Source: Endocalyx cinctus
Taxonomy: Eukaryota > Ascomycota > Sordariomycetes > Amphisphaeriales > Apiosporaceae
NCBI GenBank assembly: GCA_001600455.1
Contig: BCKC01000002.1
Span: 4,478,171 to 4,542,170 of the forward strand
Reading direction: 5' to 3'
Length of the DNA stretch: 64,000 nt
Shown: positions 12,276 to 23,423 of the stretch, in pieces
Layout of the letters: every line of letters begins with the position of its first letter
Position numbering within the stretch: the first letter of the stretch is position 1
The notes under the pieces: generated by a model
Seen by the model: the letters and a program-made list of their open reading frames with translations, nothing else
Told to the model about the DNA's origin: nothing
The model's database searches: none
Translations under genes and position numbers: made by a program

Positions 12276-14531
12276 TCATTTTCTCACTAGCCGTAGGTAA
12301 CCTTTGCCACCATCCTCGAGCTGAGTTACCATTGATTCAGCCAAATGCCCCAATTTCTCTTCAGTCTGCGGGCTCGAGACAGCGAGCTCTTCGTCGGTCC
12401 AACCTTGTAGTCTGGCAGTCAGGAGGGCGATGACGGACTGCTTAAAAAGCGGCTGCGAACGGGTGGCGACGATCGACGCCGCTAGCAACATCGTCGCCAG
12501 CGCCGTCTCTGCTAAAGGAAGCGTGAGCCATGCCCACCGGACGCGGATATATGGCTCTTCGAAGACCGCGGATCCCGTGATGGTGGACGCGTTATAGTTG
12601 TCGCCTGGATTATTACTCCTGATCTGGTTGGTTAATGTAGTTGAAACGTCGCGGACTACGGAGCTGAAATTCAAATTCTGAAGCGCAAAGCCGATGGCTA
12701 AGGGGGAGTCCTCAACGCTGAAGTCTGGTCGATAGATACTATGCTTGACCGTCGTGGAGAACAGAGTCTCTAAGTAATCTGGCATAATCATTATCGCCAT
12801 GGTTGATATGTTGTATGTCGATTTTGATGTATTCGTTCCGTATGTGTAATACTGAGTGCCTATTCTATTTTCATCGTCTCTAGTATCTACCATCTTCTGG
12901 TAATACAATCTTTCCGTCGTTATAGACCCTTCAAGTATGTCTGTTTGAGAAGCCAAGACATCTTTGTATGTGTGGGTGCACCAGTGGAACTGACTTGCGT
13001 ATATTTGGGCTTCTGGAGGCGAAAGACTACCGTTCGTACCGGAATAGGTGGGGTACCCATTTTGGGATTTGATGGCCATGAATAGTCCCAAAAATCCAGA
13101 TTCCATTTGCTCGTGGGTATTGGCTTCTCTGAATTGAGACTGAAAGAGAGTCGTTTCGAGACCGGCTCCCCCAGTAGCCTCCGTCGTCCAGGTTACAACC
13201 ATATTATCGTCTATTGATGGCATTCCAGGATATGTATATGTACAGTTGAGGATGCGAGAGCCCTTTGCTTCTTTACAATTTGCCATAGAGGAATCAGATA
13301 CGTCTGAGAAATCGGCGCAAATGGCCAATGTCGTAAAAGTATCCCAGCTGCAGCGCGTAGCCGGGGGTGGACACACAAAATAAGGCTGGAACACGGAACT
13401 TGTAGCGCCATTTATAATGGACGATTGCAGTTGAAGTAGATCAGCGTTCGGTTCCCAGATGTAACCTGTTCTCGAGCTTGATTTAGCGGGTGAAATACAT
13501 CATATGATACTAAAGAATGGGTAGCGAGAGGGCTCTGCACAACTAAAATTTAGGATGGATGAAGAAAAAACAGTTGAATGAGGTATCATACCGCCGTAGG
13601 TATCATCTCGAAGAAAGCCTTTGGAGTAGTAGATATCTGCAACACCGACGACAACTGAAACGTTCTTAAGGCTTGACTCCTGAATAGGGAAATCAAGAAT
13701 CTGCTGCGCTGCTGGATCGATGCCGAGCGAAAGTAGAGTTACGAAGCAAAACCCGAAGGTCAGAAGCGCTCGTGACCGGAATGCCAAGCGAAAGATCAAG
13801 ACATAAGAACCCCAGGGACCACGGCTGGCGTCATCAAAGGTTTGTAGATCAATCAGCCGGCGCGGCTGTCGGGAGAAGTGCCTCCATTTCAACTGACTGA
13901 TAGAGGAAGCAGCTGGCACCATCAGAGATGCTTTGGCTATAGTAGTCAGGACAGCTATGAGAGAATTTGGTTGTATTGGAAGCGACCAGTCTGCTAGCGG
14001 ACGATTTCTAATTTTGCCCAAGAGCACGGTTAGAGTCACCATGGCGATAATGCTTAGAATCATTGCGGTAATCTCCCACCACCACCACCAAGATCTAAGA
14101 GTGACTTTATCATCGGTACTCGTACCACGTAACTTTGTTGTTTTTAGTTCTTCGGCATCTGGGGGACTCTGGCAGTTCGGTGGTGATGCCGGTGCGAGAT
14201 TCTGCAAACTGTGAGTCCCTGATAGGTTAAGACTTCCAGTCGAATTATGATTATAGAAGAGAAACTCATTATAAGGAATTTCAGGGTGGCCTGGTGTTGG
14301 TGTCCTGCCAGCCTCATCGCGATTCATGTGGTTGGAAAGTCTTTCGTTGAAAAGCTGAATGTCATCGTGATCAGAAATTGCACTATTTAGATCATTTTGG
14401 TGACTTAAATTATAACCATGATCAGAGGAACCCGAAACTTCGCTGCATACAGTTTGTCGATGGGGCTGGTGTAGCTGCCCATAGTATGGGCCATCATTAA
14501 GTTCATATTCGGTCATTTTAAATGGTTTCAA
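12276..14531 (-). CDS. DUF3176 multi-pass membrane protein
   Basis: Exons (minus) 14531-13511 and 13465-12276, with a 45 nt intron (GTATCA...AACAG, phase 1), give 736 residues. Residues about 1-145 are polar. There follow WWWWWEITAMILSIIAM (first membrane helix), PIQPNSLIAVLTTIAKAS, SQLKWRHF, DLQTFDDASRGPWGSY and a further helix, the standard DUF3176 block order. A large extracellular-looking region with many N-x-S/T sequons and cysteines (PPPATRCSW) follows, and a last membrane helix lies near residue 680 (PLAETALATMLLAASIVA). The function is unknown; the family is confined to filamentous fungi and expanded in Sordariomycetes. The short intron is the least certain part, but joining there restores the conserved YIWEPN stretch in frame. 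Confidence 0.85.
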
Positions 14532-17500
14532 AATGTTGAATAAATGGGATCCGCCTTCCAGAATGAAGTCAATTTGGCTTCGGGATACTCAAGCTTACTT
14601 TATAAAATGTCTACAATTATCTAATCTTCAAAGATTAAGTTTCTACTTTGCCACCTGTCTGCCTCTAGTTAGTTGGGGGCAGTAAAAGGATTCTAATATT
14701 AGTCGCATTGATGAGGACTACGCCTAGAATTTTCTGCACGACGCTGCTGTGCGAATGTAGCAGGTATAAATATTTTGTTTCGGGGCCGAGTCTTGGAATT
14801 AGGGGCTGGCGATGAAGGGGCTGAAAATCGGATGGTGCTACATGCACTGAATACCACACAAGGTTGTATTTTATTCTGCTCTACGACGTACATGATCGAC
14901 CGTCTAGCTTGGGCCTTCCATTAAAATGTCTAGTAGCTGTTGTGGCCAATTCGAACATGAAACGGAACGAATGTTGCAGTGAACAAAACCGAGAATTTCT
15001 AGATTGGCTGTACGACGTAAGTACAGCTGACCCGTGCCCTACGTCAAGTAAATTTCACGGAGGATACAAGCGCTGTTACTCACCGTACAAAACATCCACC
15101 ACATAACTACCTGTACGTGCCAGTCTCTCGTTATCAGTCAAGCAGTAATTATAAAATCATCCAATTAGTTATCTATTCAGGCAAGTGTTCCGAAGCACCA
15201 ATCATGGAATATTACCAAAGAAAATCTCGTTGAAACTGTATGCCTTGATTAAGAAAAGAATTCTATTTAATTACAGCAAGGTGCCTGGCGGAAATACTAT
15301 TAACTAAATGCGGTGAATGCGGACAGAATGCACACACAGCCACTTCATGCAAACCCCGCCTCTTCAGCCCCCAAGTAAGACAGAAAGCAGCCAATCTATG
15401 ATGTCCAATGACAACTATCTCTATAGCTATATGTGCATGTTCGAGGATCGCCGATCATTATGGCACGCCAATGAACATCAGCATTCATCGATGAGGGATT
15501 CTCGGTAGCCGAACTGGCCTATCTAACTAGCACAGTTGGGTGCTCAGACGGCTGAAAAAGGGTGCACTTGCGTCACATATCTATGGGTTCCAAATTTACC
15601 ATACTCTAGTAGCCGTTACATTTAGTAAAAATAGTACTACATCTAGTCGACATAAGGGCGGCTCGGGGCAGCTCAGGCCAGCTAAGCCTGTTCCCTGAAG
15701 CTTCACCTTAAAGCAGCAGGTTTCTCAGCGTCCAATCCGGAAAGGAATTATGGAGGCTCCAGATTGACGTAATACAGTGGTCTGTTATGGAACGAGAAAA
15801 TAGGGGAATTGTTGAATAGGTTACGCGCGATTGTACAATTACTAGTTGATAATTCCGTATATATTCATTATATTCTATTGTTGCTATCTAACCCGAATGA
15901 AATAATTTTCTTTAGGTACAGAGAAGATACTTATCGCACTACCTATACAATGTGAGGAAAGGTTGTTATTAACTAGTTGTCAGATTAAATAGCGGTCATA
16001 TATCGGTCCGTGCAGCTCTACTTATAGGTAGGAGTGCTATCTTAGACTGCGTGCCAGACTGCCAGAATAAGTGGGTGATAAATGCAACAACAGCAATTGA
16101 TCATACAATTAAACATTATTATAGAGTTATTACGCCATATACTATCGAATAACATTACCCTGAGAGATTAATATCACCTGACTCGCAGGATAGCACGATT
16201 CCTAATCTGGTGATGTTGCCAATATTCCAGCAATAATAAAATAGGGGTTAGGACTAGGAGAGGAAGATCTATACGTACTTCAAGCCCTTGGAGTCTCTCT
16301 ACTTCATCTCTTCTAAACTAACTAACCACTCAGCACATTCAGGCCAGGCTAACGGGACGTAATTAAAATTGATCGAAGAGTTATGCATTTTAAAAATCAG
16401 CCACTGGATACACGAATCAGTGAGAGAATCCCATCGTGTAAGGGAATGGGTTAGAGTGTATGACAGCGCAGCTTACGTAGATGGAGCTTGGCAGTGGAAT
16501 TATAGTATAATACATGAGTCGAATATTTATTTTAATAATTCCTAACCTTTCTACTCTATCTATGAGGCGGAACCCTCTAGTTTATATAGGTATATTTGGC
16601 TTAAGCTACCCCCCAGACACCTAGTTGTAATCATGCGAGTAATACAAATCGGCTCCGTATTATCTCTGAAATTATTTGAAGGGTCCGGTCTCTTCTCCCC
16701 AGCCTCCAACAACTCTTCGACTTTAACCCCCTCCAAAGAAAAGAAAAAAGTCTGAACGGATGAATGAGGTAAATTGATAACAGTTAGATCATCTAAAATT
16801 CTACAGAAGTTCGGGATATCTCTTCAGTATAGAACTTATAAAATTATATTGCTTCTAGAGTAGCTATTAATACGTAACTTATCCGAAGAGACCATTTCCC
16901 TTAGAAGCTTGACAGTAAAATAAAGACACATTATGTGTCAGCCTTAAAAATGAATGATTTGAGGCTTGGCACATAAAAGAGTTCTTTGACTCGTCTAAAA
17001 AGTATTTCAGATGCTATATACGGTCAGATTCAGTAAGCATTCATCGGTGACCACTTCCTTAAACCGTGATAGTCTGATAAAATGTGCCGTCCTCTAGGAC
17101 TTACACACACCAGACGATACCCCTAAACCGATTCATTCCTCCCAAACTGATGAAACCATATTTACTGTCCATATACCTAACAAGGCAGGCCACAAAGTTA
17201 GGTCTGATGGTGGAACGAGAAGGAAAGTCTAGGTTCGATGTAATTAATCAGATTTCTATTATATTTTTATCCAAGGCTTCTTAGTAATCTCATATGCCTT
17301 AGGATGCAGCTCCATTTACTGAATGTAGTTACCCGCTGACGTGATCTTCTTAATTCTCGACTTCAAAGTCCCTTCGTGCACATTCACGTTCGCAAAGTGC
17401 TACTCAACTTTCGAAATTATTACGCAACTTTGAACGCTTTTCGAGAGGGGAAAAAAAAATTCTAGTGGGTTGATAGTATGCTTACTCATTAAAGCTCAAG

Positions 17501-18986
17501 TGTACAGAAATTTGACATTTCAAGTTAACGTAAAATACCTCGTGAATAATCAGAATGAACAGGGAAACTCGATTATCATGTAAAGCAAGAATATTTATTT
17601 CGTACTTATTTTGTTTTCCAACAGCCTATTATTTCTCAGCATTTTTCCTCCTTCTTAGAATATTCATTGGAACATGGATGCCTCGTGGTGACTGCCGTTG
17701 GGGATTATACTTCGTTCAGGGACCAGCGGTCAGCACGTCAGCGTATCACGCTATATAGTCGTGAACGGTGGCTTTGGCTGACGTTTGCCAATGAGAAGAA
17801 AATTCATTCAAAATTATTATTTTCCTGACCACGTACCGACAACGTTATTCCCGGCTGACAGCTCAGGTACTTCCCCTTCCGGCCCCCGGGGCGGCCCAAA
17901 TCAGCAGATTAGACGTCTGTGTCAGTTAACAGATTCTATGCTATGCCGCACGTTATTTTGCGTTGGTACCTGAATGGGCTGAGGCTCTGCGGGATGCGTC
18001 GTGACCTGATTTGCTGGATACTACAGCTACTGAGAAAAGCATATAGACATAATGAACGACCTTATTGTGCATCATGCTGCCGAGGCCTATGATCAAAGAT
18101 GATTAATCCAGTGGTAATTAGTACGTAACTCATCGCCAAAGTTGCCCCTTATACACAGATGGAGTAATACAGTCTCGTAAGAGGAATCCATTTTACCCCC
18201 TTTCACCTCGGGAGAAATGGCCTCTTGTTTGAATTGGTGATGAATTCTTCGACCACTGACAATGAATATCTGAGTCAGATTGCATATTTCGTGGAGCACA
18301 GTTTCTTTAGTGGTCTCGCATAAGCATATCACATTAAAATTACACATCATACAGGAAAAAGCTCAATAATAATTACTTCTGCTGTCAGACCTGTAATCAC
18401 CAGGCTGCAAACCTATCCAATCGGCAAGCTACCTTATAGTCAGCTTTCTAAGGGAAATGAGGTACCTACTTCGCCTTCTCTACTCTTCTGCCGCCTCAAA
18501 TAATTGCGCATACAAGCTACACTTTCGATCATGGACCGCGCACCATCATACCTGAATATCTTGGGGGCGGATGGAAAATATCCGCTTAACCGCGTTCAAC
18601 GAACATTTCGAACAGGCGAATTGGTTTTGAAAACTAACCGGATGACACAGGAAGGACTGTTATTACCAGTCTAAAACCGTGTCCCAACATGTTCCTGCTC
18701 TGTTATGGCGCCAGCCGCACAAAGTCCTGAATTTCCTGGTGATGATCACCGCTTTTTGATGGATCATGCCTCATTCTCGCTGAATGCTGTCGCTGTCACC
18801 ACCGGTGAATCAAGTAAGAACCGTAGGTGTAATACTCATCAGAAATGAGTATAAAATGTCAAGTCGACCCTCCTGGAAGAGCAGATAATATTTGGATCAT
18901 CACCCTCATCTTCAAGAATCATCAGGATCAACTCTCTACACACCTACCACAGCTTCAATCAGCTCTTCAAACTACTATCACTCAAG
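14532..18986. other. Gene-poor AT-rich region
   Basis: About 4.4 kb with no supported gene. Open frames are short and have no conserved motifs, and the composition is AT-rich throughout. I see no transposase or reverse-transcriptase remnants by eye, but it could be repeat-induced point mutation (RIP) debris. A TATAAAA at 18850-18856 lies 131 bp before the RlpA-like start codon. Confidence 0.45.
18850..18856 (+). promoter_or_regulatory. Possible TATA box of the RlpA-like gene
   Basis: TATAAAA 131 bp upstream of the ATG at 18987, in the usual range for a well-expressed fungal secreted-protein gene. No experimental support. Confidence 0.4.
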
Positions 18987-19442
18987 ATGTCTTCTCTCGT
19001 GAAAGTTCTCGCCGTCGTAGCTGCTGCTGCCAGCACTACCGTTGCCTTCTCTGGCCGCATGACCTTCTACAACCCTGTAAGTTTTTCTCCACTTGCCACT
19101 TTTCTGTTCTATATTTTCTATTACCCCCTCGTCCACAAACGAGGAATAGAGTGAAGACGAGAAGAATTAGAATTAACATCTGAACAGGGCCTCGGAGCTT
19201 GTGGAGAGACCGACGACGACGGCTCCGCCGTCGTGGCTCTTAACCCGACCCAGTACGCTGGCGGCGCCAACTGCTTCAGGTGGATCACGATCCAGGCCAA
19301 CGGCAAGACAACCGCTGCTAAGGTGGTGGACCTTTGCCCCGGTTGCCCCGACCAGGGTATCGACGTCTCTCCGGCCATCTTCGACGACATTGCTCCCCTC
19401 GACCAGGGTGTCGTCGACCCCGTCAACTGGGACTTCCAGTAG
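18987..19442 (+). CDS. RlpA-like double-psi beta-barrel secreted protein
   Basis: Exons 18987-19076 and 19188-19442 (GTAAGT donor, phase 0) give 114 residues. Residues 1-20 are a signal peptide (LAVVAAAASTTVAF). The mature part is a single double-psi beta-barrel of the barwin/expansin-like superfamily: MTFYNPGLGACG, then VVALNPTQYAGG, AKVVDLCPGCPDQGIDVSP and LDQGVVDPVNWDFQ. The four cysteines of the core (GACG, NCF, LCPGC) are present. Such proteins bind or loosen cell-wall polysaccharide, and several plant-associated fungi secrete them as effectors or allergens. Only one domain is present, with no expansin C-terminal cellulose-binding domain. Small size, signal peptide and a TATA box fit high secreted expression. 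Confidence 0.9.
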
Positions 19443-20495
19443 ATGGATTTGACTCTTCTTTATTCTTCATTCTCTCTTTCCTGCTGTTTGTCTTTCTTGG
19501 ATTCTAGAGAATTTGTTCCCCCCCTCGCTCATCATGTATGGCAAAGAATATGACGACAACAGAAAAAAAAATGCGCTGGACAATTGGAAGCAGGTGATTT
19601 AGGGGGATGAGCAGAGATTTCTCTGAAGTTAGTTCATATTATCATGGAAAGGGGGAAAAGGGGAGGATCCATCATCATGGGTATATACTTAGATAGCCAC
19701 TCATTACACAATCAATCAACTGATAAAGTTACTAAAATTTGAGAAGTCAGAAATGCAGTTGGAGCCGCATGCCATACCAACACCTTCGCACAACTTGAAT
19801 ATGCTGGATGTGATTGGGTTATTTAACACACCCTTCCAGAATTCTTTCTTGGGAGCGCCGCAATATTATTCATCCGGTTCAATGCCACCTGCATGTGTTT
19901 ATGTAGGCCTCGCAACCAACAAACTCACATTTTCAAATCCCCATCGCGCTCCATTCTTCCTTGGTCATCAATACGCCGTTTACCGCGGCTTTGAAGAGCC
20001 CCAAAGTAATCAGGCCATCAATACGGAATCAATAACTTTATATTAAAATCGACAGCGCCAAGGGTTCAGTGCAGCCAGTTTTGACTAAGCAAACGTCGGT
20101 CTGGTGGTTGTGCCATTATTGTCGGCAGGGGCAAGTTACATATGATGTAGGTTGTGGCACCCCTCTACATACACCTTGATGAGAACAGACAAATCGTCCT
20201 TCGGGACAAGTCACTCGCTAAATGAATATCCATACCATTTAGCTCAATCAGTCGAGACTCTATTCAAGGTCAAGCTTGAGCCCTCCAACTTTGAGGCAGG
20301 CTGCAGTAGGGAGGTAGGCTCGCTAACGTACTTAGAAGCTAATGAGTACATTGATACCTAGGAAAGAAGTACAGAGTACTCCGTACTTGGGCCTTTATTT
20401 TCATACATCTATTGACTTCCACCCTTCAACATATCAGGAACAGAATATCTATCTGGTACATTCCCTCTGTATTAAAAAAACTCAACACGGGCAAA
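19443..20495. other. Intergenic
   Basis: No supported gene. A 97-codon open frame at 19753-20046 has no signal peptide, domain or splice logic and is treated as chance. The last 200 bases should hold the monooxygenase promoter. Confidence 0.45.
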
Positions 20496-21871
20496 ATGTC
20501 GAGTCGAATTCATATCGGTATCATCGGCGGCGGTCTCGCCGGAATCATCGTAGCCATCGCTCTAGTCAAGTACCCCCACCTAGATGTCCACGTCTACGAG
20601 TCGTCCCCCCAATTTCTCGAGCGCGGTGCTGGCATCGGACTGACCGACCTCACCCTCGAGGCCTTGGACGACATCATCCCCAACGCCGCCGACTTACTCA
20701 AAACCAAAGGGGGCGCTGTAGATGCCGACGCGGCCCGCCTCGTCATTGTGCGTTACTCAAGTCATACATTTACGAGCACTACCCTTACTAAGACTAGTGA
20801 TAACAGGGCTCAGGACCCGACGCCGGCGCCGTTGTCTTCGACGTCGGAGCGGCCGCCGGCCTGACCCTGAGCCGCGCCCCCCTCCTACAAGTGCTGATCT
20901 CGCTCCTCTCCGAGGACATGCTGCACGCGGGCAAGCGGGTCAACACGCTCTCCCAGGACGACGCCGGCGTCAACGTGACCTTCGAGGACGGAACCGCCGC
21001 CTCGTTCGACGCCGTCATCGGTGCCGACGGGCTGTTCAGCCCGACGCGCGACCACGTCCTGGGCGGAGGCGACGAGGCGCGGAAGCACGCCGCGTCGCCG
21101 GCCGGGTGGTGGGACACGCGACGCCTGGTGCCCTTCGAGGCGGCCCAGGCGGCCCTGGGGGAGCAGTCGTTCGAGGTCGATCGCCAGTATGCCTGGCTCG
21201 GCGAGGGCGCCTCCTTACTGCACGGGCTCGTCGAGAACAAGACGATGGTGCAGTGCATCATATGCGTCATCGACAAGGACTTCTCGCGCGACCGTAAGCG
21301 CAAGGTATCGAGGGAGATCCTGGAAAGTGCGCTACCGCCGAGCTGGTTCGAAGGACCTGTCGCCAAGGGGATGATCAACGTGAGTTTCTCTTTCACCCCC
21401 GCGAATGGCCTGATAGCAACACTAATCGTGTCGATTCTGCAGCTCATCCTGGACCAAGACGACCCGAAAGGCTACGCCATCTGGGAGCACAAGACCACGC
21501 CCACCTACGCCAACAAGCGAGTATGCCTCATCGGCGACGCCGCCCACGCGCCGTCTCCCTGGCTCAGCGCCGGCGCCGGTATCTCAATCGAGGACGCCTT
21601 CGTCCTCGGCCACCTCGTGGGGAACGTATCGACCGCGGGTGAAATCGAAGCCGCCTTCAAAGCGTTCGACGCCGTCAGACGGCCCCGGTGCCAGCAGATC
21701 GTCGACGCCGGCAGGGCGACGGGCCGCCTGTTCTGCGGCCAGGACGAGGTCGCTGGCGTCGACCCGCAGAAAATGGGCATCGGCATCGGCCAGCAGTTTG
21801 CGCATTGTGCCCTGGACCTGAAGGCGCACAAGGGGAAGGCGCTGGAGACGATGCGGGCGTTACTTTCTTAA
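20496..21871 (+). CDS. FAD-dependent monooxygenase (salicylate hydroxylase-like)
   Basis: Flavoprotein hydroxylase of the FAD_binding_3 group, using NAD(P)H and O2 on an aromatic or secondary-metabolite substrate. Exons 20496-20747, 20807-21379 and 21443-21871 (all phase 0) give 417 residues. Motifs in order: dinucleotide fold GIIGGGLAG (residues 8-16), GADGLFSPTR (about 156-165) and GDAAHAPSPW (306-315), the second FAD site. I chose ATG 20496 because it sits just before the FAD fold with a good context (CAAAATG); a longer frame starting at 20412 adds an unconserved leader. Intron 1 uses a GTGCGT donor; intron 2 is 63 nt with no stop, so retention would keep frame. The closest recognisable relatives are salicylate hydroxylases, but the substrate is open. 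Confidence 0.87.
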
Positions 21872-22808
21872 CTGGCTGAAAGCGCATGTTATTTACCATG
21901 TCATGCTGCGTGCGTGAGTCATCGTCAGCGCCTGGACGTTGATAGCTTCTGGCATGAGTTGAGGTGATATCTGGTACGGATCAATTATTGTAAATGCCAC
22001 GGAAGATACAGAGCATCCGAATGGTGTGGATATTAGGCTAGCTCGTAGTGGTCGAAAGGTTGGAGTTGGCTGCCGGCCAAGATCCAGCAGATGACATCCG
22101 TTTCAAAGTTTTAGGCTCTAGGCGAAAAATGAGACGGTCTAATCGTTCCCAAACCCGGGGTTGAGTACAGGGCGCAAAAGTGGGGACGGGGTTAAGGGAA
22201 CTATATAATTATATTAAGTTTCAACCTTGCGCGTTGGCCATTTATTTTATTTTCCATGACGTCGTACAACCCGATCAAACTCGCTCACCACACCAAAAGA
22301 CTCTCCGTTTCCGTACGCCACATTCTTCCCTTACCGGCACGTTTTGATATCCTACCCTTCTTTATTTCTTATACCTCTTTCTTATGCTTAATATCACTTA
22401 ACAAGCTTTAAGCTATCCGAAAAATATATCTAGCTAAGTAGTATACTAACTTGAAAATGTCGTTGAAAGAAGATTTCCCTATAATTATAACTAAGTGGAT
22501 TTCGATTAAGTAGTTGTACCCTGTATTATCCGTAAGGGGCAAGTGACAGGAAGCGGACCGTTCTCCGGAGGCTTAGGAAATGTGGATACGTTGTGCCGTA
22601 CTTCTCCGCCATCGCACCGATGTCAATGGTAAGACCGGATGAAGGCTGGGGTAAAAAATAACAAAGAAGAAAAAGTTTGGGCCGATTTTACCTTATCATG
22701 AAATGATTATAGACTTTTGCAGGTTTTTAGAGATTAAAATATGCCCATCTAATCTTACATACATTCAAACTCTGTTTTCTTTTCACTGACAAGATTATAA
22801 CACGTCAG
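21872..22808. other. Intergenic before transporter relic
   Basis: No intact gene. AT-rich sequence where the missing upstream exons of the MFS relic would be expected; I could not recognise them. Confidence 0.4.
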
Positions 22809-22992
22809 GTATCAGTCGAGGGCATTCCTCTTGCTCCCGATGATGTTCAACATCGGCGTCATCATCGACCCCATCCTGGGCGGTATCCTGTCCAGCCTGG
22901 CCCGCACCCTCGGCCCCGTCCTCTGCGGCTGGCCGTACGAGTGTCTCCTACGGCGGGAGTTTGGGTTTCAGCATCATACACGGAGATATTAA
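22809..22992 (+). pseudogene. Relic exon of an MFS transporter
   Basis: A short GC-rich island in AT-rich DNA. After an acceptor-like CACGTCAG the frame reads YQSRAFLLLPMMFNIGVIID and then PILGGILSSLARTLG, the segment around membrane helix 4 of fungal major-facilitator transporters (intact proteins have a similar SRAFLLLP-FNIG-GP-LGG-LADP stretch). It soon degenerates and ends in TAA 22990-22992. No other transporter exons are visible on either side. It is a broken gene, possibly once a partner of the adjacent FAD monooxygenase. Functional transport is not possible from this fragment. Confidence 0.65.
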
Positions 22993-23264
22993 TATACACG
23001 AAATATTTCGGGCGTTCACATAATAGAGGTATATAGGTTGATCTTATGAAATGAATTGATATTTTCTTATTCGTTCATCTATCTGCATGTTTCTTCGCTG
23101 GGGAAAATGGCACGTAATTAGCCATTAATTTCTTACTGCTCACTGAACATGAGTATTTTTATCGACGGGCCGGATATGAACGCGGTATAAAACGACGTAT
23201 GAGCGTAGAGCTAGCCAGCTAGCCCCCTGGCGCATCCTATCGGCCTCAACACCGTTCGAGGCAG

Positions 23265-23423
23265 TTATGGACAGGCGTGTTTATCGGCGTTGTCGCACTC
23301 TCGCGGTATGATGTGAATGTCGGCGTCGTTCTCGCAGCTCCGGCGCGGGCGTGGACACGTCCTGCCCAGCTTCGGGTCTGTGACGCAGCCGCAGGTGAAG
23401 GCCTGTATTGAGTATTGACACAT
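23265..23423 (-). CDS. 52-residue cysteine-rich protein
   Basis: Open frame from ATG (complement of 23421-23423) to TAA (23265-23267). It contains seven cysteines at residues 2, 11, 13, 23, 30, 43 and 51 and begins MCQYSIQAFTCGC. There is no signal peptide. Short fungal proteins that start with Met-Cys and carry a CGC or CGH motif about ten residues later are common in ascomycete genomes and may bind metal. This one is GC-rich compared with its flanks, supporting real coding. It may be complete, or the first exon of a longer gene. The function is unknown. Confidence 0.5.
   Translation of the reverse strand: MCQYSIQAFTCGCVTDPKLGRTCPRPRRSCENDADIHIIPRECDNADKHACP

Noticed and set aside
19753..20046. 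97-codon open frame between the RlpA-like gene and the monooxygenase
   Set aside because: No domain, signal peptide, splice logic or codon bias; composition matches the flanks.
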